A stretch of 64,000 bases of DNA from Fidelibacterota bacterium (lineage in GTDB: Bacteria > Pseudomonadota > Alphaproteobacteria > Rhodospirillales > Rhodospirillaceae): the NCBI GenBank assembly GCA_947476895.1, contig CANJRX010000006.1, positions 60,238-124,237 of the forward strand, in the 5' to 3' direction. Every line of letters starts with the position of its first letter. The first letter of the stretch is position 1. Both the position numbers and the translations under genes were made by a program. Of the stretch, positions 21,616 to 30,444 are shown piece after piece. Below the pieces are notes generated by a model. That model made no database searches and had not been told where the DNA came from. It saw only the letters and a program-made list of their open reading frames with translations.

Positions 21616-22187
21616 GAAAACTCTACGATTGGACCATGCGCCTCGCCGCGCGACCCGATGCGCTGCGCGCGCTCGCGGTCGTGTCCTTTGCCGAGAGCTC
21701 GTTCTTCCCGATCCCGCCCGACGTGATGCTAATCCCTATGGTGATCGCGCAGCGCGCGCGCGCCTGGCTGATTGCCGGCGTGTGCACGATCGCATCGGTT
21801 CTGGGCGCCCTGCTGGGCTACGGCATCGGCCTCTATCTCTTTGACACCATTGGCATGCGGGTTATCGAGATCTACGGCCTGCAGGGCAAAGTCGATGAAT
21901 TCCACACCTTCTTTGATCAGTACGGCCTGTGGGTGATCCTGGCAAAGGGCCTTACGCCCATTCCCTTCAAGATCGTCACCATCATGAGCGGCGCGATGCG
22001 TTTCGACATCCCGACGTTCATAGCGGCCTGTATCGTCACACGGGGATTCCGGTTTTTCGTTGTCGCTGCGCTCTTAAGGCGCTTTGGCGAGCCAATCCGC
22101 GCCTTTATCGAAAAGCGCCTGACGCTGGTTTTCCTGGCATTCCTGGTGCTGCTGATCGGCGGTTTTGTTGCTGTGAGTTATCTCTAA
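21609..22187 (+). CDS. YqaA/DedA-type VTT-domain membrane protein
   Basis: 192 residues with 4-5 membrane segments and the VTT (SNARE-associated) core: FAESSFFPIPPDVMLIPMVI, GLYLFDTIG and AKGLTPIPFKIVTIMSGAM. Proteins of the DedA/VTT superfamily move lipid carriers such as undecaprenyl phosphate or other phospholipids across the inner membrane. Pairing with a UppP-like gene in one overlapping operon points to polyprenyl-phosphate or lipid handling. Third and last gene of the operon. Confidence 0.88.
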   Translation: MLRKLYDWTMRLAARPDALRALAVVSFAESSFFPIPPDVMLIPMVIAQRARAWLIAGVCTIASVLGALLGYGIGLYLFDTIGMRVIEIYGLQGKVDEFHTFFDQYGLWVILAKGLTPIPFKIVTIMSGAMRFDIPTFIAACIVTRGFRFFVVAALLRRFGEPIRAFIEKRLTLVFLAFLVLLIGGFVAVSYL

Positions 22188-22200
22188 CTCTCCCTACGGG

Positions 22201-22246
22201 GACCAGCTTTCGTATGCTCGCTGCGCTCGCTAACGAAAACTAGGTC
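22201..22246. repeat. Dispersed hairpin element, copy 1
   Basis: An inverted repeat with outer GACC/GGTC arms and a core related to 25831-25876. It lies between the convergent YqaA-like and ybdD genes and reaches the ybdD stop codon. Bases that differ from copy 2 change in pairs (C-G to T-A) on the two arms, so the fold is conserved. It may act as a bidirectional terminator. Confidence 0.65.
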
Positions 22247-22463
22247 AGCAACACCGCGCCATGCCGCGCCCATAACGGGCTTCCTGGCGATCACGGAAAA
22301 ACATTTCGTAGCTCGGCACGGGCTGACCAGGATGCCGATTGCGTAAGTGGGCTACATAAGCGTCGTAGTCGGGCAGGCCGCACATCAGGCGTGCGGTTTG
22401 CTGCATGCGCCCGAACAGCAGCGATAGAACACTCCGCGAGGCTTCGTTCTTCAGGTTTTTCAT
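22245..22463 (-). CDS. ybdD: YbdD/YjiX-family small protein
   Basis: 72 residues with the family motif YDAYVAHLRNRHPGQPVPSY and the C-terminal MFFRDRQEARYG. YbdD-type proteins work with CstA/BtsT pyruvate transporters and are needed for uptake. The ATG at 22463 overlaps the cstA stop in an ATGA junction, so the two are translationally coupled. Ends in MARCC. Confidence 0.92.
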   Translation of the reverse strand: MKNLKNEASRSVLSLLFGRMQQTARLMCGLPDYDAYVAHLRNRHPGQPVPSYEMFFRDRQEARYGRGMARCC

Positions 22464-24493
22464 GCGCGCGCCACCTGCTCTTGGCCGATGGAGCCATGCG
22501 CGCGCAAAGCCGTGCGCAGACCGAAACCAGCCACCGCGATCACCACAACGGCGAACAGCGCACACAGCGCCGCGTCGATGCGGTCATTGAAAATCAGCTG
22601 CTCCATCTGCGCGATGGACTTCGCCGGCGCAATCAAACGGCCTTCCGCCAAAGCCGTCGAGAAGACATTGGCGTGCGCAAGGAAGCCGATCTTGGGATCG
22701 GGATGCCACAACTTTTGGCCCGCGGCGGTCAGCGTACAAATCAAAAGCCAGGCGAGGGGAACCAACGGCACCCACACATGGCGCGCGTGGCCCATTTTGA
22801 CGATCAACACGGTGCAGAGCGTCAGCGCGATGGCGGCTAACATTTGATTAGAAATACCGAACAGCGGCCAAAGCGTGTTGATGCCGCCCAAGGGATCGAT
22901 CACACCCTGATACAGGAAGTAACCCCAACCGGCGACGCACAGCGTTGTGGCCAATAAATTCCCCGCAAGCGACGTGGTGCGGCCAAGCGCCGGAGACACG
23001 GAGCCCAATAAATCTTGGATCATGAAACGCGCAACGCGCGTGCCGGCGTCGAGCGTGGTCAGGATGAACAAAGCCTCAAACAGAATGGCGAAGTGATACC
23101 AGATCGCCATCATCGCTTTGCCGCCGACGAATTCAGATAAGATGTGCGCCATGCCCACGGCCAAGGTCGGCGCGCCACCGGTGCGCGACAAGATGGTGCT
23201 TTCGCCCACATCCGCCGCCATCTGCGACAGCGTCTCCGGCGTCACCACAAAGCCCAACTGCGAAATGGCGGTGGCGGCACTTTCTACGCTGGTTCCGATG
23301 AGCGCTGCGGGACTATTGAGCGCGAAGTAAACCGCGGGATCAAGAATGCAGGCGGCGGCCAAGGCCATCACCGCGACAAAGGATTCAACAATCATCGCGC
23401 CGTAGCCCAGCGGGCGGATGTCGCTTTCCTTCTCGATCATCTTGGGCGTCGTGCCCGAAGCGATCAGCGCGTGGAAGCCGGACACCGCACCGCAAGCGAT
23501 GGTGATGAACAGGAACGGGAACAGGCTGCCCGCCCAGACCGGTCCGGTGCCGTCGATGAAGCGCGTCAGGGCCGGCATGTGAAGTTCGGGCATCGTAAAG
23601 ACAATGCCGATGGCGAGCAGCAGGATCGTGCCGACTTTCAAGAACGTGCTGAGATAGTCGCGGGGTGCGAGCACCAGCCACACCGGCAGGACCGACGCGA
23701 TAAAGCCGTAGACAATCAAACACCAGGCCAGCTGCGTGCCGGTGAGGGTGAAAAGCACCGACAGCGTGGGATGTTGCGCGACCGATGCACCGCCCAGCAA
23801 CGCCAACAGCAGCAGCACAAGGCCGATGACCGAAGCTTCACCGATCTTTCCCGGGCGGATGAAGCGCATGTAAACGCCCATCAGCACGGCGATGGGAATG
23901 GTCATGGCGACCGTGAAGGTCCCCCAGGGGCTTTCCGCCAAGGCTTTGACGATCACAAGGCCCAACACGGCCAGCAGAATGATCATGATCGCGAGCACGC
24001 CGATCAACGCCACGGTGCCGGCTTCGCGGCCCAGTTCGTTCCTGATCATTTTGCCAAGGCTATCGCCGCCGCGGCGTGTGGAGAGGAATAAAACCACCAT
24101 GTCCTGCACGCAGCCGGCGAGGACAGCGCCGACCAGAATCCAAATGAGGCCCGGCAGGTATCCCATCTGCGCGGCGAGCACGGGGCCGATCAGCGGCCCT
24201 GCGCCGGCAATGGCGGCGAAGTGGTGGCCGAAGAGCACGAAATTATTTGTGGGCACATAATCGAGGCCGTCGTTGATGCGCACGGCCGGCGTGATGCGTG
24301 TGTTATCCAGCGCCATGATCTTGGTGGCGATGAAGCTGGAATAAAAACGGTAGGCCAGCATGAAGATGCAGACCGAGGCCACCACCATCCACATGGCGCT
24401 GATGGTCTCGCCGCGGTTCAGGGCCAATATCGCCATGGCCGCCGCACCGGCGATGCTCACACCGAACCACAAACCTTTTTGCGCAAGTGTCAT
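22460..24493 (-). CDS. cstA: Carbon starvation protein CstA, pyruvate/peptide transporter
   Basis: An inner-membrane transporter of 677 residues with some 16-18 hydrophobic segments. CstA signatures: NNFVLFGHHFAAIAGAGPLI near residues 80-100, GYLPGLIWILVGAVLAGCVQD and SGFHALIASGTTPKMI. Family members import pyruvate under carbon limitation. Followed by ybdD with a 4-base overlap. The upstream region is short (61 bases to the next gene) and shows no clear CRP-like site. Confidence 0.95.
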   Translation of the reverse strand: MTLAQKGLWFGVSIAGAAAMAILALNRGETISAMWMVVASVCIFMLAYRFYSSFIATKIMALDNTRITPAVRINDGLDYVPTNNFVLFGHHFAAIAGAGPLIGPVLAAQMGYLPGLIWILVGAVLAGCVQDMVVLFLSTRRGGDSLGKMIRNELGREAGTVALIGVLAIMIILLAVLGLVIVKALAESPWGTFTVAMTIPIAVLMGVYMRFIRPGKIGEASVIGLVLLLLALLGGASVAQHPTLSVLFTLTGTQLAWCLIVYGFIASVLPVWLVLAPRDYLSTFLKVGTILLLAIGIVFTMPELHMPALTRFIDGTGPVWAGSLFPFLFITIACGAVSGFHALIASGTTPKMIEKESDIRPLGYGAMIVESFVAVMALAAACILDPAVYFALNSPAALIGTSVESAATAISQLGFVVTPETLSQMAADVGESTILSRTGGAPTLAVGMAHILSEFVGGKAMMAIWYHFAILFEALFILTTLDAGTRVARFMIQDLLGSVSPALGRTTSLAGNLLATTLCVAGWGYFLYQGVIDPLGGINTLWPLFGISNQMLAAIALTLCTVLIVKMGHARHVWVPLVPLAWLLICTLTAAGQKLWHPDPKIGFLAHANVFSTALAEGRLIAPAKSIAQMEQLIFNDRIDAALCALFAVVVIAVAGFGLRTALRAHGSIGQEQVARA

Positions 24494-24554
24494 GCCGAAA
24501 GCCCCCCTGAATCAGGGGAGCATTGTGCCATGTCGGACTGGGTAGGAAAACCTG

Positions 24555-25535
24555 TTAGCGGGCCTGCAGGCGCAGCTTCTTGGTCTGTTGTAACGGGCGG
24601 AAGCGCTTGAGATAGGTCGGCACCACCACTTCTACGGTGGTCGGTGTGATCCCGAAAACGGCAAGGCCGGGTCGGCGGCCTGTGGCGACGTTGCCCACTT
24701 CCAGCAATTTGACTTGGTCGGGCGTCAAAAGCGGTTTGGGCAGGAACTGCAGGAACACTGCCAAAACCTTAGCGATGGGGTAGGGCACGCCCAGCAGCAA
24801 ACGGCGACGCTGGGTTTCACGGTTCACGATCGTGCAGGCTTCGCGCATATCAATCACGCGCGGACCGGCCAGCTCGTAAATTTTGCCGGCATGACCTTCG
24901 CCGGTCAGGGACTGCGCAATCGCTTCCACGACATCGCCGACATAGACCGGCTGGAACTTCGCGCCGCCACCCGCAGGCGCGTGCGGATTGGTGTTGGTGA
25001 AGAACACAATGGCCGGCGACAGCTGCGCCATGCGGCCGAGCGTATTGAAGAAACCGTCTTCAGTGCCGAACACGACGCTGGGGCGGAAAATGGTGACGCC
25101 GGGGAAAATCCCGCGCACGGCCATTTCGCCTGCATCTTTGCTGCGTGCGTAAGCCGACGGTGAATTCTGATCGGCGCCCAGGGCCGACATATGCACCAGG
25201 CGCTTCACGCCGGCGGCCACGGCGGCTTTGGCGACGTTGGTCGCGCCGTCGACGTGGATTTTCTGGAAGCTGCGCTTGCCGCGCTCGTACAGAACACCCA
25301 CCAAGTTCACCACGGCGTCCGCGCCATGCACGGCGGCGGCCACGGAGGCTTCATCGGTGATCGAAACCGGTATCAGTGAAATCTGGCCGACGTTGCCGGC
25401 GGGCCGCAGGAAGGCCGCACTTTGCGTATCGCGCACCGCCACCCGCACACGCCAGCCTTGCGCGGCGAGATGCCGGACCAAATAGCGCCCGATAAAGCCC
25501 GAGCCGCCAAAGATCGTCACCAATTTCTCAGTCAT
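24555..25535 (-). CDS. NDUFA9-like NAD(P)-binding protein (atypical SDR)
   Basis: 326 residues with an N-terminal Rossmann motif (VTIFGGSGFIGRYLVRHLAA) and the complex I NDUFA9 pattern: VVNLVGVLYERGKRSFQKIH, VKRLVHMSALGAD, FRPSVVFGTEDGFFNTL and a C-terminal LTPDQVKLLEVGNVA. In alphaproteobacteria such proteins are candidate complex I accessory subunits or assembly factors. It has lost the YxxxK active site of classical SDRs (YARSKD remains). Probably transcribed on its own. Confidence 0.9.
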   Translation of the reverse strand: MTEKLVTIFGGSGFIGRYLVRHLAAQGWRVRVAVRDTQSAAFLRPAGNVGQISLIPVSITDEASVAAAVHGADAVVNLVGVLYERGKRSFQKIHVDGATNVAKAAVAAGVKRLVHMSALGADQNSPSAYARSKDAGEMAVRGIFPGVTIFRPSVVFGTEDGFFNTLGRMAQLSPAIVFFTNTNPHAPAGGGAKFQPVYVGDVVEAIAQSLTGEGHAGKIYELAGPRVIDMREACTIVNRETQRRRLLLGVPYPIAKVLAVFLQFLPKPLLTPDQVKLLEVGNVATGRRPGLAVFGITPTTVEVVVPTYLKRFRPLQQTKKLRLQAR

Positions 25536-25668
25536 GCATTCAACCCCTTAAAAGGGGCCCCCAGAGCGCCTTTGTCTGCATCATCACTCGCATAAAAAGG
25601 CCTGCACTGGCAACACGTTGGCGCTCTCAAAAAGGCCGTTTTCGGCCAAAGACTTGGCGCGGCTCGCA

Positions 25669-25697
25669 TTGACATCCCCCGGCGGGCGCTGTATCCG
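25669..25697 (+). promoter_or_regulatory. Promoter for tRNA-Leu
   Basis: TTGACA (25669-25674), a 17-base spacer and TATCCG (25692-25697), 47 bases ahead of the mature tRNA 5' end. A good -35 and a moderate -10, in the correct place for a stable-RNA promoter. Confidence 0.55.
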
Positions 25698-25743
25698 TCT
25701 CGCCCTGTTCATAGGGCTGGCTTTTAAGCCGTTCCTTGTGAGC

Positions 25744-25830
<87 letters not shown>

Positions 25831-25876
25831 CGCTTAGTTTTTGTTAGCGAGTGGAACGAGCTTACAAAAACTAGCG
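25831..25876. repeat. Dispersed hairpin element, copy 2
   Basis: Begins directly after the tRNA CCA. The arms TTAGTTTTTGTTAGCGAG and ACGAGCTTACAAAAACTAG pair almost completely. About 30 of 38 core bases match copy 1 (22201-22246, inverted), with compensatory changes in the stem. It may serve as the tRNA terminator or processing site. Confidence 0.65.
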
Positions 25877-25968
25877 CCCGCAGCAGCCCGGCGAAGCAGG
25901 GCGGAGGTGGGTCCGAGCAATAACCCTCCTCATTTCCCAGCGATACCCCGATGCGACAATCTCCGCCG

Positions 25969-27153
25969 CTAAATCCCGAGTGCCGCCGTCACCGCTCGGT
26001 CTTTGGGAACGCGTATCGTCCAGATGGTGCCGAGGCCTGACGTTACCGTCACCGTGCCGCGCGCTTGTTCAACGAGGCGGCGCACAAGCCCGAGACCCTT
26101 CCTCTTACTTTGAATGTTGGGTTCGAAGCCCGTTCCATCGTCACTCACGACGATTGTCGCTTGCGTATCTTCTGCCGCCCCAGCTTTGACGGACACCGTG
26201 GTTGAGCCCTTGCCGCCGGGAAAAGCATGATCGAAGCTATTTGTCACAAGTTCTGCCACCGCAATGCCGAGTGCGGTGACGACATCAAGGTCGAGCAACA
26301 CCGTATCGCAGTCGCACGACAGTTTGATATCCGGCAATGTCTGAATCTCGGCGAGGCTGCGGCAGAGCGACTTCACGTAGCTGCCAAAATCTGTTGTTCG
26401 CGTCATCTCGCTGCCGAGCAAGTGATCGTACACTTCAGCAACACTGGCGACGCGGCGCGCTATGGCTTTAATGCCGCGCAGAGATTCTTCGTCTTTTGTC
26501 TCTCTTTGTTGCTGATTCAGCATAGAGGAAACAAGTTGAAGGTTATTGCGCACGCGGTGCTGAAGTTCCTCCGCCAGCACCTTCTTCTGGTCCAGCAGTG
26601 AATCTTTTTCTTTGATTGTCGTTTCAAGGACGGCGACCCGTTTCGAGGTTGCCACCGCTTCTGCCAGAACGTTGGCGAAGCCCGTCAGAAAAATGACGTC
26701 GTGTTCGTCGTAATCGTGCTGCGTGTCGCTATCGATTTCCAGCACGCCATAGGGTTTTCCGTTGCCTTTTATGAGCACGTCGATAGTCGAGACAATGCCG
26801 TGCTCCGCATAGAAAGCCGGAAGTACAAATTCATCTTCGGTCCGTACGTCCTTGCAGATCCAAGGCTTGCCAGTGATAAAGGCGCGCCCCTGAGGCGAAC
26901 TCTGGTCGGCGCGGGAGACGACGTTGCCGACAACGCCCGCGCGCCACCCGTATCCGGCCTCGATAAGAAGGTCATTTTCATCTTCGCGATATCGGCAGAC
27001 TTTCGAGAATCGCACATCGAGACACTCGGCACATACTTTTGCCGCTTCCGTCAGGATCGTAAGGAGGTCGCCCTCGCTCAAGGCAAAACTGCCGAAGTGG
27101 GCGATCGCGGCTTGCTGTCGAAGAAGTTTGCGAACCCGTGCGGCATCATCCAT
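25969..27153 (-). CDS. GAF-domain sensor histidine kinase (HWE/HisKA_2 type)
   Basis: 394 residues, no membrane segments, hence a cytosolic sensor. A GAF domain covers about 25-165, then a HisKA_2 dimerisation region with phospho-acceptor His199 (LAEELQHRVRNNLQLVSSML). The ATPase domain has ALGIAVAELVTNSFDHAFPG as N-box and SDDGTGF/GLGLVRRLV as G boxes. The start overlaps the end of the receiver gene by 8 bases, so the two form one unit. Signal unknown. Confidence 0.92.
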   Translation of the reverse strand: MDDAARVRKLLRQQAAIAHFGSFALSEGDLLTILTEAAKVCAECLDVRFSKVCRYREDENDLLIEAGYGWRAGVVGNVVSRADQSSPQGRAFITGKPWICKDVRTEDEFVLPAFYAEHGIVSTIDVLIKGNGKPYGVLEIDSDTQHDYDEHDVIFLTGFANVLAEAVATSKRVAVLETTIKEKDSLLDQKKVLAEELQHRVRNNLQLVSSMLNQQQRETKDEESLRGIKAIARRVASVAEVYDHLLGSEMTRTTDFGSYVKSLCRSLAEIQTLPDIKLSCDCDTVLLDLDVVTALGIAVAELVTNSFDHAFPGGKGSTTVSVKAGAAEDTQATIVVSDDGTGFEPNIQSKRKGLGLVRRLVEQARGTVTVTSGLGTIWTIRVPKDRAVTAALGI

Positions 27154-27583
27154 TTAAGGAGCGCTCCGGTTGCGAGGACGTAAGAACTTTGAAGCCTTTC
27201 GGGAACGGCGGCGATGCCGTGCTCGTGGTCATTATTTCGGTCACAAGGTTCAATGCACGCAGAAGGCTTGTCTCGCTGTAGGGTTTTGAAATACACGCAT
27301 GCCCGTTGGCGCTCGTGAGAACAACACTGGCAGCATTACCTGTTGCATAAAGAATTCCCATATCCCGCTTGTCCACGATCTGGCGCACGATATCAGTGCC
27401 TAATCCACCGTCGGCCAAACGCAGGTCAATAATCGCGAGGTCCGGTTTTTCACGCAGGATCAACGTCACGGCCTCAGCCACCGTGGTGGCGATTCCGCAC
27501 ACACTGTAATTGTTCGCCCGGAGGACTTCTTCCAGCATGTCGGCGATCATTAGGTCATCTTCGATGATGAGGACTTTTAACAA
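27146..27583 (-). CDS. Single-domain response regulator
   Basis: 145 residues: one CheY-like receiver with acidic pair Glu8/Asp9 and Asp10, phospho-acceptor Asp53 (LAIIDLRLADGG) and Lys in CISKPYSE. A ~30-residue Ser/Thr/Pro tail lacks a DNA-binding or enzymatic domain. The start is TTG at 27583 with a strong GGAGGAG seven bases upstream. Encoded just ahead of, and overlapping, the HWE kinase, its likely phosphodonor. Confidence 0.9.
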   Translation of the reverse strand: MLKVLIIEDDLMIADMLEEVLRANNYSVCGIATTVAEAVTLILREKPDLAIIDLRLADGGLGTDIVRQIVDKRDMGILYATGNAASVVLTSANGHACISKPYSETSLLRALNLVTEIMTTSTASPPFPKGFKVLTSSQPERSLNG

Positions 27584-27982
27584 ATAGGTTCTCCTCCGCG
27601 CTCTCGCTGCGAATTTTCATAGGCAGAACTCATTCGCAAGCTAGGGCACGCAATTTGCGCTGTTGATATTAGCGCATCGGACTCAAGCCCGTGGAATCAA
27701 GGGGGGGGGGCGTTGGATGCCACGTCAAATAGAAGCCGCGCCGTAAATGCGGCTAGAATCCTGATCGTTTATAGGCGTGAGCGCGGGAAATTATAGGCTC
27801 GGGATATACCTAGTTCGGTTACCTCAGCGCGGGAACTGAAGCTGCCACGACGACTACTAACCCATTGCTATCCCGCCGTGTTGAGCGCTTTTTCAAGTGC
27901 TCCGCCGCAGCGTGCCCGTTCACGCGCGATGATCCACCGTCGCCGTTGAATTGATACGGGTCAGCCGGGAATTGAGCGGATA
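27584..27982. other. Divergent intergenic region with a G10 tract
   Basis: 399 bases between the two-component pair and the DUF6544-like gene. It includes a run of ten G residues (27701-27710) and an A/T-richer part around 27720-27820. No conserved protein or RNA is recognisable. Promoters for both flanking units must lie here. Confidence 0.55.
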
Positions 27983-28840
27983 ATGGTTTCGAAAATGGAA
28001 CCAACACTTTTCAAAGTCGGCTTCTGGTGTGTGCTCGGAATTACCGTGCTCGCCTGTCTGGCCGGGCTCTTCGTTTTGATTGCGAGCCGGCAATATAACA
28101 AGAAGCTGGATAAGCTTGAGGCCATCGTCCGAAACGGTAACCCATCGCTAAGTCCAGGCCCCGAACTTCCGCCCGCTGTTCTCGCCTTGGCGCAAAGACT
28201 TGGCGCGCGCGACGATCGGGCAACTCCATTTGTATATTTCGAACAAGAAGGCGTGATGTGGCACGCCCCACAAAGCAAACCAACGCGCTTCACGGCGCAG
28301 CAGACCGCTGGCGTAGATCGTCCTGCTTTTGTGTGGCGTGCGATCATGGGCCCCGGCAAAGTCATGGGCGTGGCCGACTCCTTCGTCGACGGTATCGGCC
28401 GTCTGGAGGTCCGCATACTTGGGGCGCTGACCGTCGCTAAAATGGAGAATACCGCTGACATGAACCAAGGCGAGATTTTGCGCTATCTGGCGGAACTGCC
28501 TTGGAATCCGGATGCCATACTGCAGAACGCGACTTTGGTGTGGACCGTCGTCGATGAGCGGACACTCATGGTTGCTGGCGGTGCAGATGGAGCACGCGGC
28601 GAAATCACGTTCCTGCTCGATGCCGACGGCCTCATTGAAAGCATGAGTGCTCCCTCGCGCATGTATGCGACGAAAGGCGGCATGATACCGCTGCCTTGGC
28701 ACGGACGCTTTTGGGAGTATGAACGGATGGACGGTCGGCTTATTCCAAAGCGCGGCGAAGTCGCCTGGACCCTCGCGGGCAAAGAATTCGTTTATTGGCG
28801 TGGCGCACTGCGGAATTGGCGGCGTGGCGGGCAGGGTTAA
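27983..28840 (+). CDS. Membrane-anchored DUF6544-like protein
   Basis: 285 residues. One N-terminal membrane segment (FWCVLGITVLACLAGLFVLI) is followed by a soluble domain with FTAQQTAGVDRPAFVWRAIM, VADSFVDGIGRLEVRILG, GEILRYLAELPWNPDAILQN and a late WEYERMDGRLIPKRGEVAW. This layout matches the DUF6544 family, whose role is unknown. The orientation of the anchor is uncertain. Start at ATG 27983, or 27995. Stand-alone gene. Confidence 0.65.
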   Translation: MVSKMEPTLFKVGFWCVLGITVLACLAGLFVLIASRQYNKKLDKLEAIVRNGNPSLSPGPELPPAVLALAQRLGARDDRATPFVYFEQEGVMWHAPQSKPTRFTAQQTAGVDRPAFVWRAIMGPGKVMGVADSFVDGIGRLEVRILGALTVAKMENTADMNQGEILRYLAELPWNPDAILQNATLVWTVVDERTLMVAGGADGARGEITFLLDADGLIESMSAPSRMYATKGGMIPLPWHGRFWEYERMDGRLIPKRGEVAWTLAGKEFVYWRGALRNWRRGGQG

Positions 28841-28931
28841 CGTCTAAGCCTAAATCCCCATAAAATTTTTTGACCGCACGCGAGTAGCTTCTCGCTGGCG
28901 CGCGTTACATGTTTGGGAGACCCATGAAAAC

Positions 28932-29702
28932 ATGCCGACCCGCGCAAAAGGGAAGAAATTGAGCTGCGCTGATCGGGGACCGCCGTATCGGCTGATGGGC
29001 TTTGCTTTTGCGGGCGCGCTGCTGGCCGTCGCCGCATTGTATCTTGGCCACACCAATCTCGAGCCCTATATCAACCCCATGTTCCGCTGGAGCGTGCGCC
29101 ACCTGGCAGCGTTGCAGCACCTTGTTGATAATCACTACCTGCTGTCAGTGGTGCTGTACTTCGTCGCCTATATAGCACTTGTGGCGGTATCGGTGCCGGG
29201 CGCGATGTGGCTCTCGATCCTTGCGGGTTTTTTGTTCGGCGTGGTTGAAGGGCTGATCTACGCGCCCCTGGCCGCGACCATCGGGGCGGTCTGCGCGACG
29301 CTGCTGGCGCGGCACGTGTTCACGCACTGGGTACACCTGCGTGCGGGCAAATATTTGGAAGCCGCGCAACACGGCTTCGAGAAAGATGCCTTCAACTATC
29401 TCCTGGTGCTGCGGTTGATGCCAGGCTGTCCGTTTGTCGTGGTCAATCTCGCCGCGGCGGCGCTTGAGATGAAAACGTCAAGCTACGTGCTCGCCACCCT
29501 TATCGGCACCTTCCCGGGCCAAATTATACAAGTGCTAATCGGTGTGACCTTGCGCGAAGTGGTTACGCACGGCGGCCGGTTCCGGATGAGCGACCTCGCT
29601 ATGGACCCGACAATGATGTTCGGCCTGGCGATCCTCGCGATCATCGCTGCGACGCCTATCGCCTATCACCACTTTGTGCGAAAAAAACGCCCGAAGCACT
29701 AA
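28932..29702 (+). CDS. TVP38/TMEM64-family VTT-domain membrane protein
   Basis: 256 residues with about 5-6 membrane segments and the VTT core: GAMWLSILAGFLFGVVEGLI, LLVLRLMPGCPFVVVNLAAA and TLIGTFPGQIIQVLIG. The second VTT-superfamily gene in the window (with 21609-22187), but of the TVP38 rather than the YqaA branch. Lipid scrambling or transport is a family inference. The N-terminal ~22 residues are basic and cytosolic. Confidence 0.88.
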   Translation: MPTRAKGKKLSCADRGPPYRLMGFAFAGALLAVAALYLGHTNLEPYINPMFRWSVRHLAALQHLVDNHYLLSVVLYFVAYIALVAVSVPGAMWLSILAGFLFGVVEGLIYAPLAATIGAVCATLLARHVFTHWVHLRAGKYLEAAQHGFEKDAFNYLLVLRLMPGCPFVVVNLAAAALEMKTSSYVLATLIGTFPGQIIQVLIGVTLREVVTHGGRFRMSDLAMDPTMMFGLAILAIIAATPIAYHHFVRKKRPKH

Positions 29703-29709
29703 TTCGCGC

Positions 29710-29736
29710 ATTAATTCGTACCTGGTACAATTAATT
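29710..29736. promoter_or_regulatory. A/T-rich inverted repeat upstream of the cyclophilin gene
   Basis: ATTAATTCGTACC and GGTACAATTAATT around a central T, inverse copies apart from one bulged C. 60 bases ahead of the cyclophilin ATG and just behind the VTT gene. It has no T-run, so an operator is more likely than a terminator. Confidence 0.35.
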
Positions 29737-29795
29737 TCACGCACAATAGAACGCTCGTATGTCATCACGAGGGAAAACTTATTACAGGCTCGCCC

Positions 29796-30368
29796 ATGAT
29801 TACGAGAATTGTACTCCTCGCCTTAGCGTTGCTTGCGGCATTGCCAGCCTATGCCGCGTCGACGGATGCTAAGACGACGGCAAAACAGTTGGTTGCGCCC
29901 TCTGATAAAAAGGACGTGGTCTTCATAGATATGAAATACGGCCGCATTCTCATCAAAATGCATCCCGAGCTCGCGCCCAAGCACGTTGAGCGTATCAAGC
30001 AACTAGTGAGCCAAGGGTTTTACAACGGCCTGCCATGGTTCCGTGTCATCAAAGGATTTATGGCGCAAACCGGGTCCCCTTACGGCGGCGGGGGAAGCGG
30101 CCAGACGATTCCTGCCGAGATCAATGCGGGTCCGACGAAGCGCGGCGGCGTCTTCATGTCACATGGGAAGGATATCAACTCCGGCGATAGCCAGTTCTTC
30201 ATCTTGTTTGCCGACTCCCCCCATATCAAAGGCAACTTCACATATTGGGGCGAAGTCATCTCAGGTATGGACGTGGTTGATCAAATAAGAAAAGGAAACG
30301 AAGGCAATAACGGCGCCGTCGATATTGCCGACAGAATTTTGAAGATGGGCCTTCTCTCCAGCGAATAG
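29796..30368 (+). CDS. Secreted cyclophilin-type peptidyl-prolyl isomerase
   Basis: 190 residues with a Sec signal (MITRIVLLALALLAALPAYA) and a bacterial cyclophilin domain: YNGLPWFRVIKGFMAQTGSP, MSHGKDINSGDSQFFI and GNFTYWGEVISGMDVVDQI. Catalyses cis-trans isomerisation at proline in the periplasm. The Arg in FRVIKGF is the catalytic residue of the family. Monocistronic by spacing. Confidence 0.93.
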   Translation: MITRIVLLALALLAALPAYAASTDAKTTAKQLVAPSDKKDVVFIDMKYGRILIKMHPELAPKHVERIKQLVSQGFYNGLPWFRVIKGFMAQTGSPYGGGGSGQTIPAEINAGPTKRGGVFMSHGKDINSGDSQFFILFADSPHIKGNFTYWGEVISGMDVVDQIRKGNEGNNGAVDIADRILKMGLLSSE

Positions 30369-30444
30369 CTGAAAGCTAGAAGATGTCGCTTCCTAACCGG
30401 CTGTCCGTTAGGATTGCCGACTCATCAAGCAAAGAAAGGCGCAC

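Noticed and set aside
23144..24091. 315-codon frame opposite cstA
   Set aside because: Long but Arg/Gln/His-rich with no domain; it is the antisense of a membrane protein with strong codon bias.
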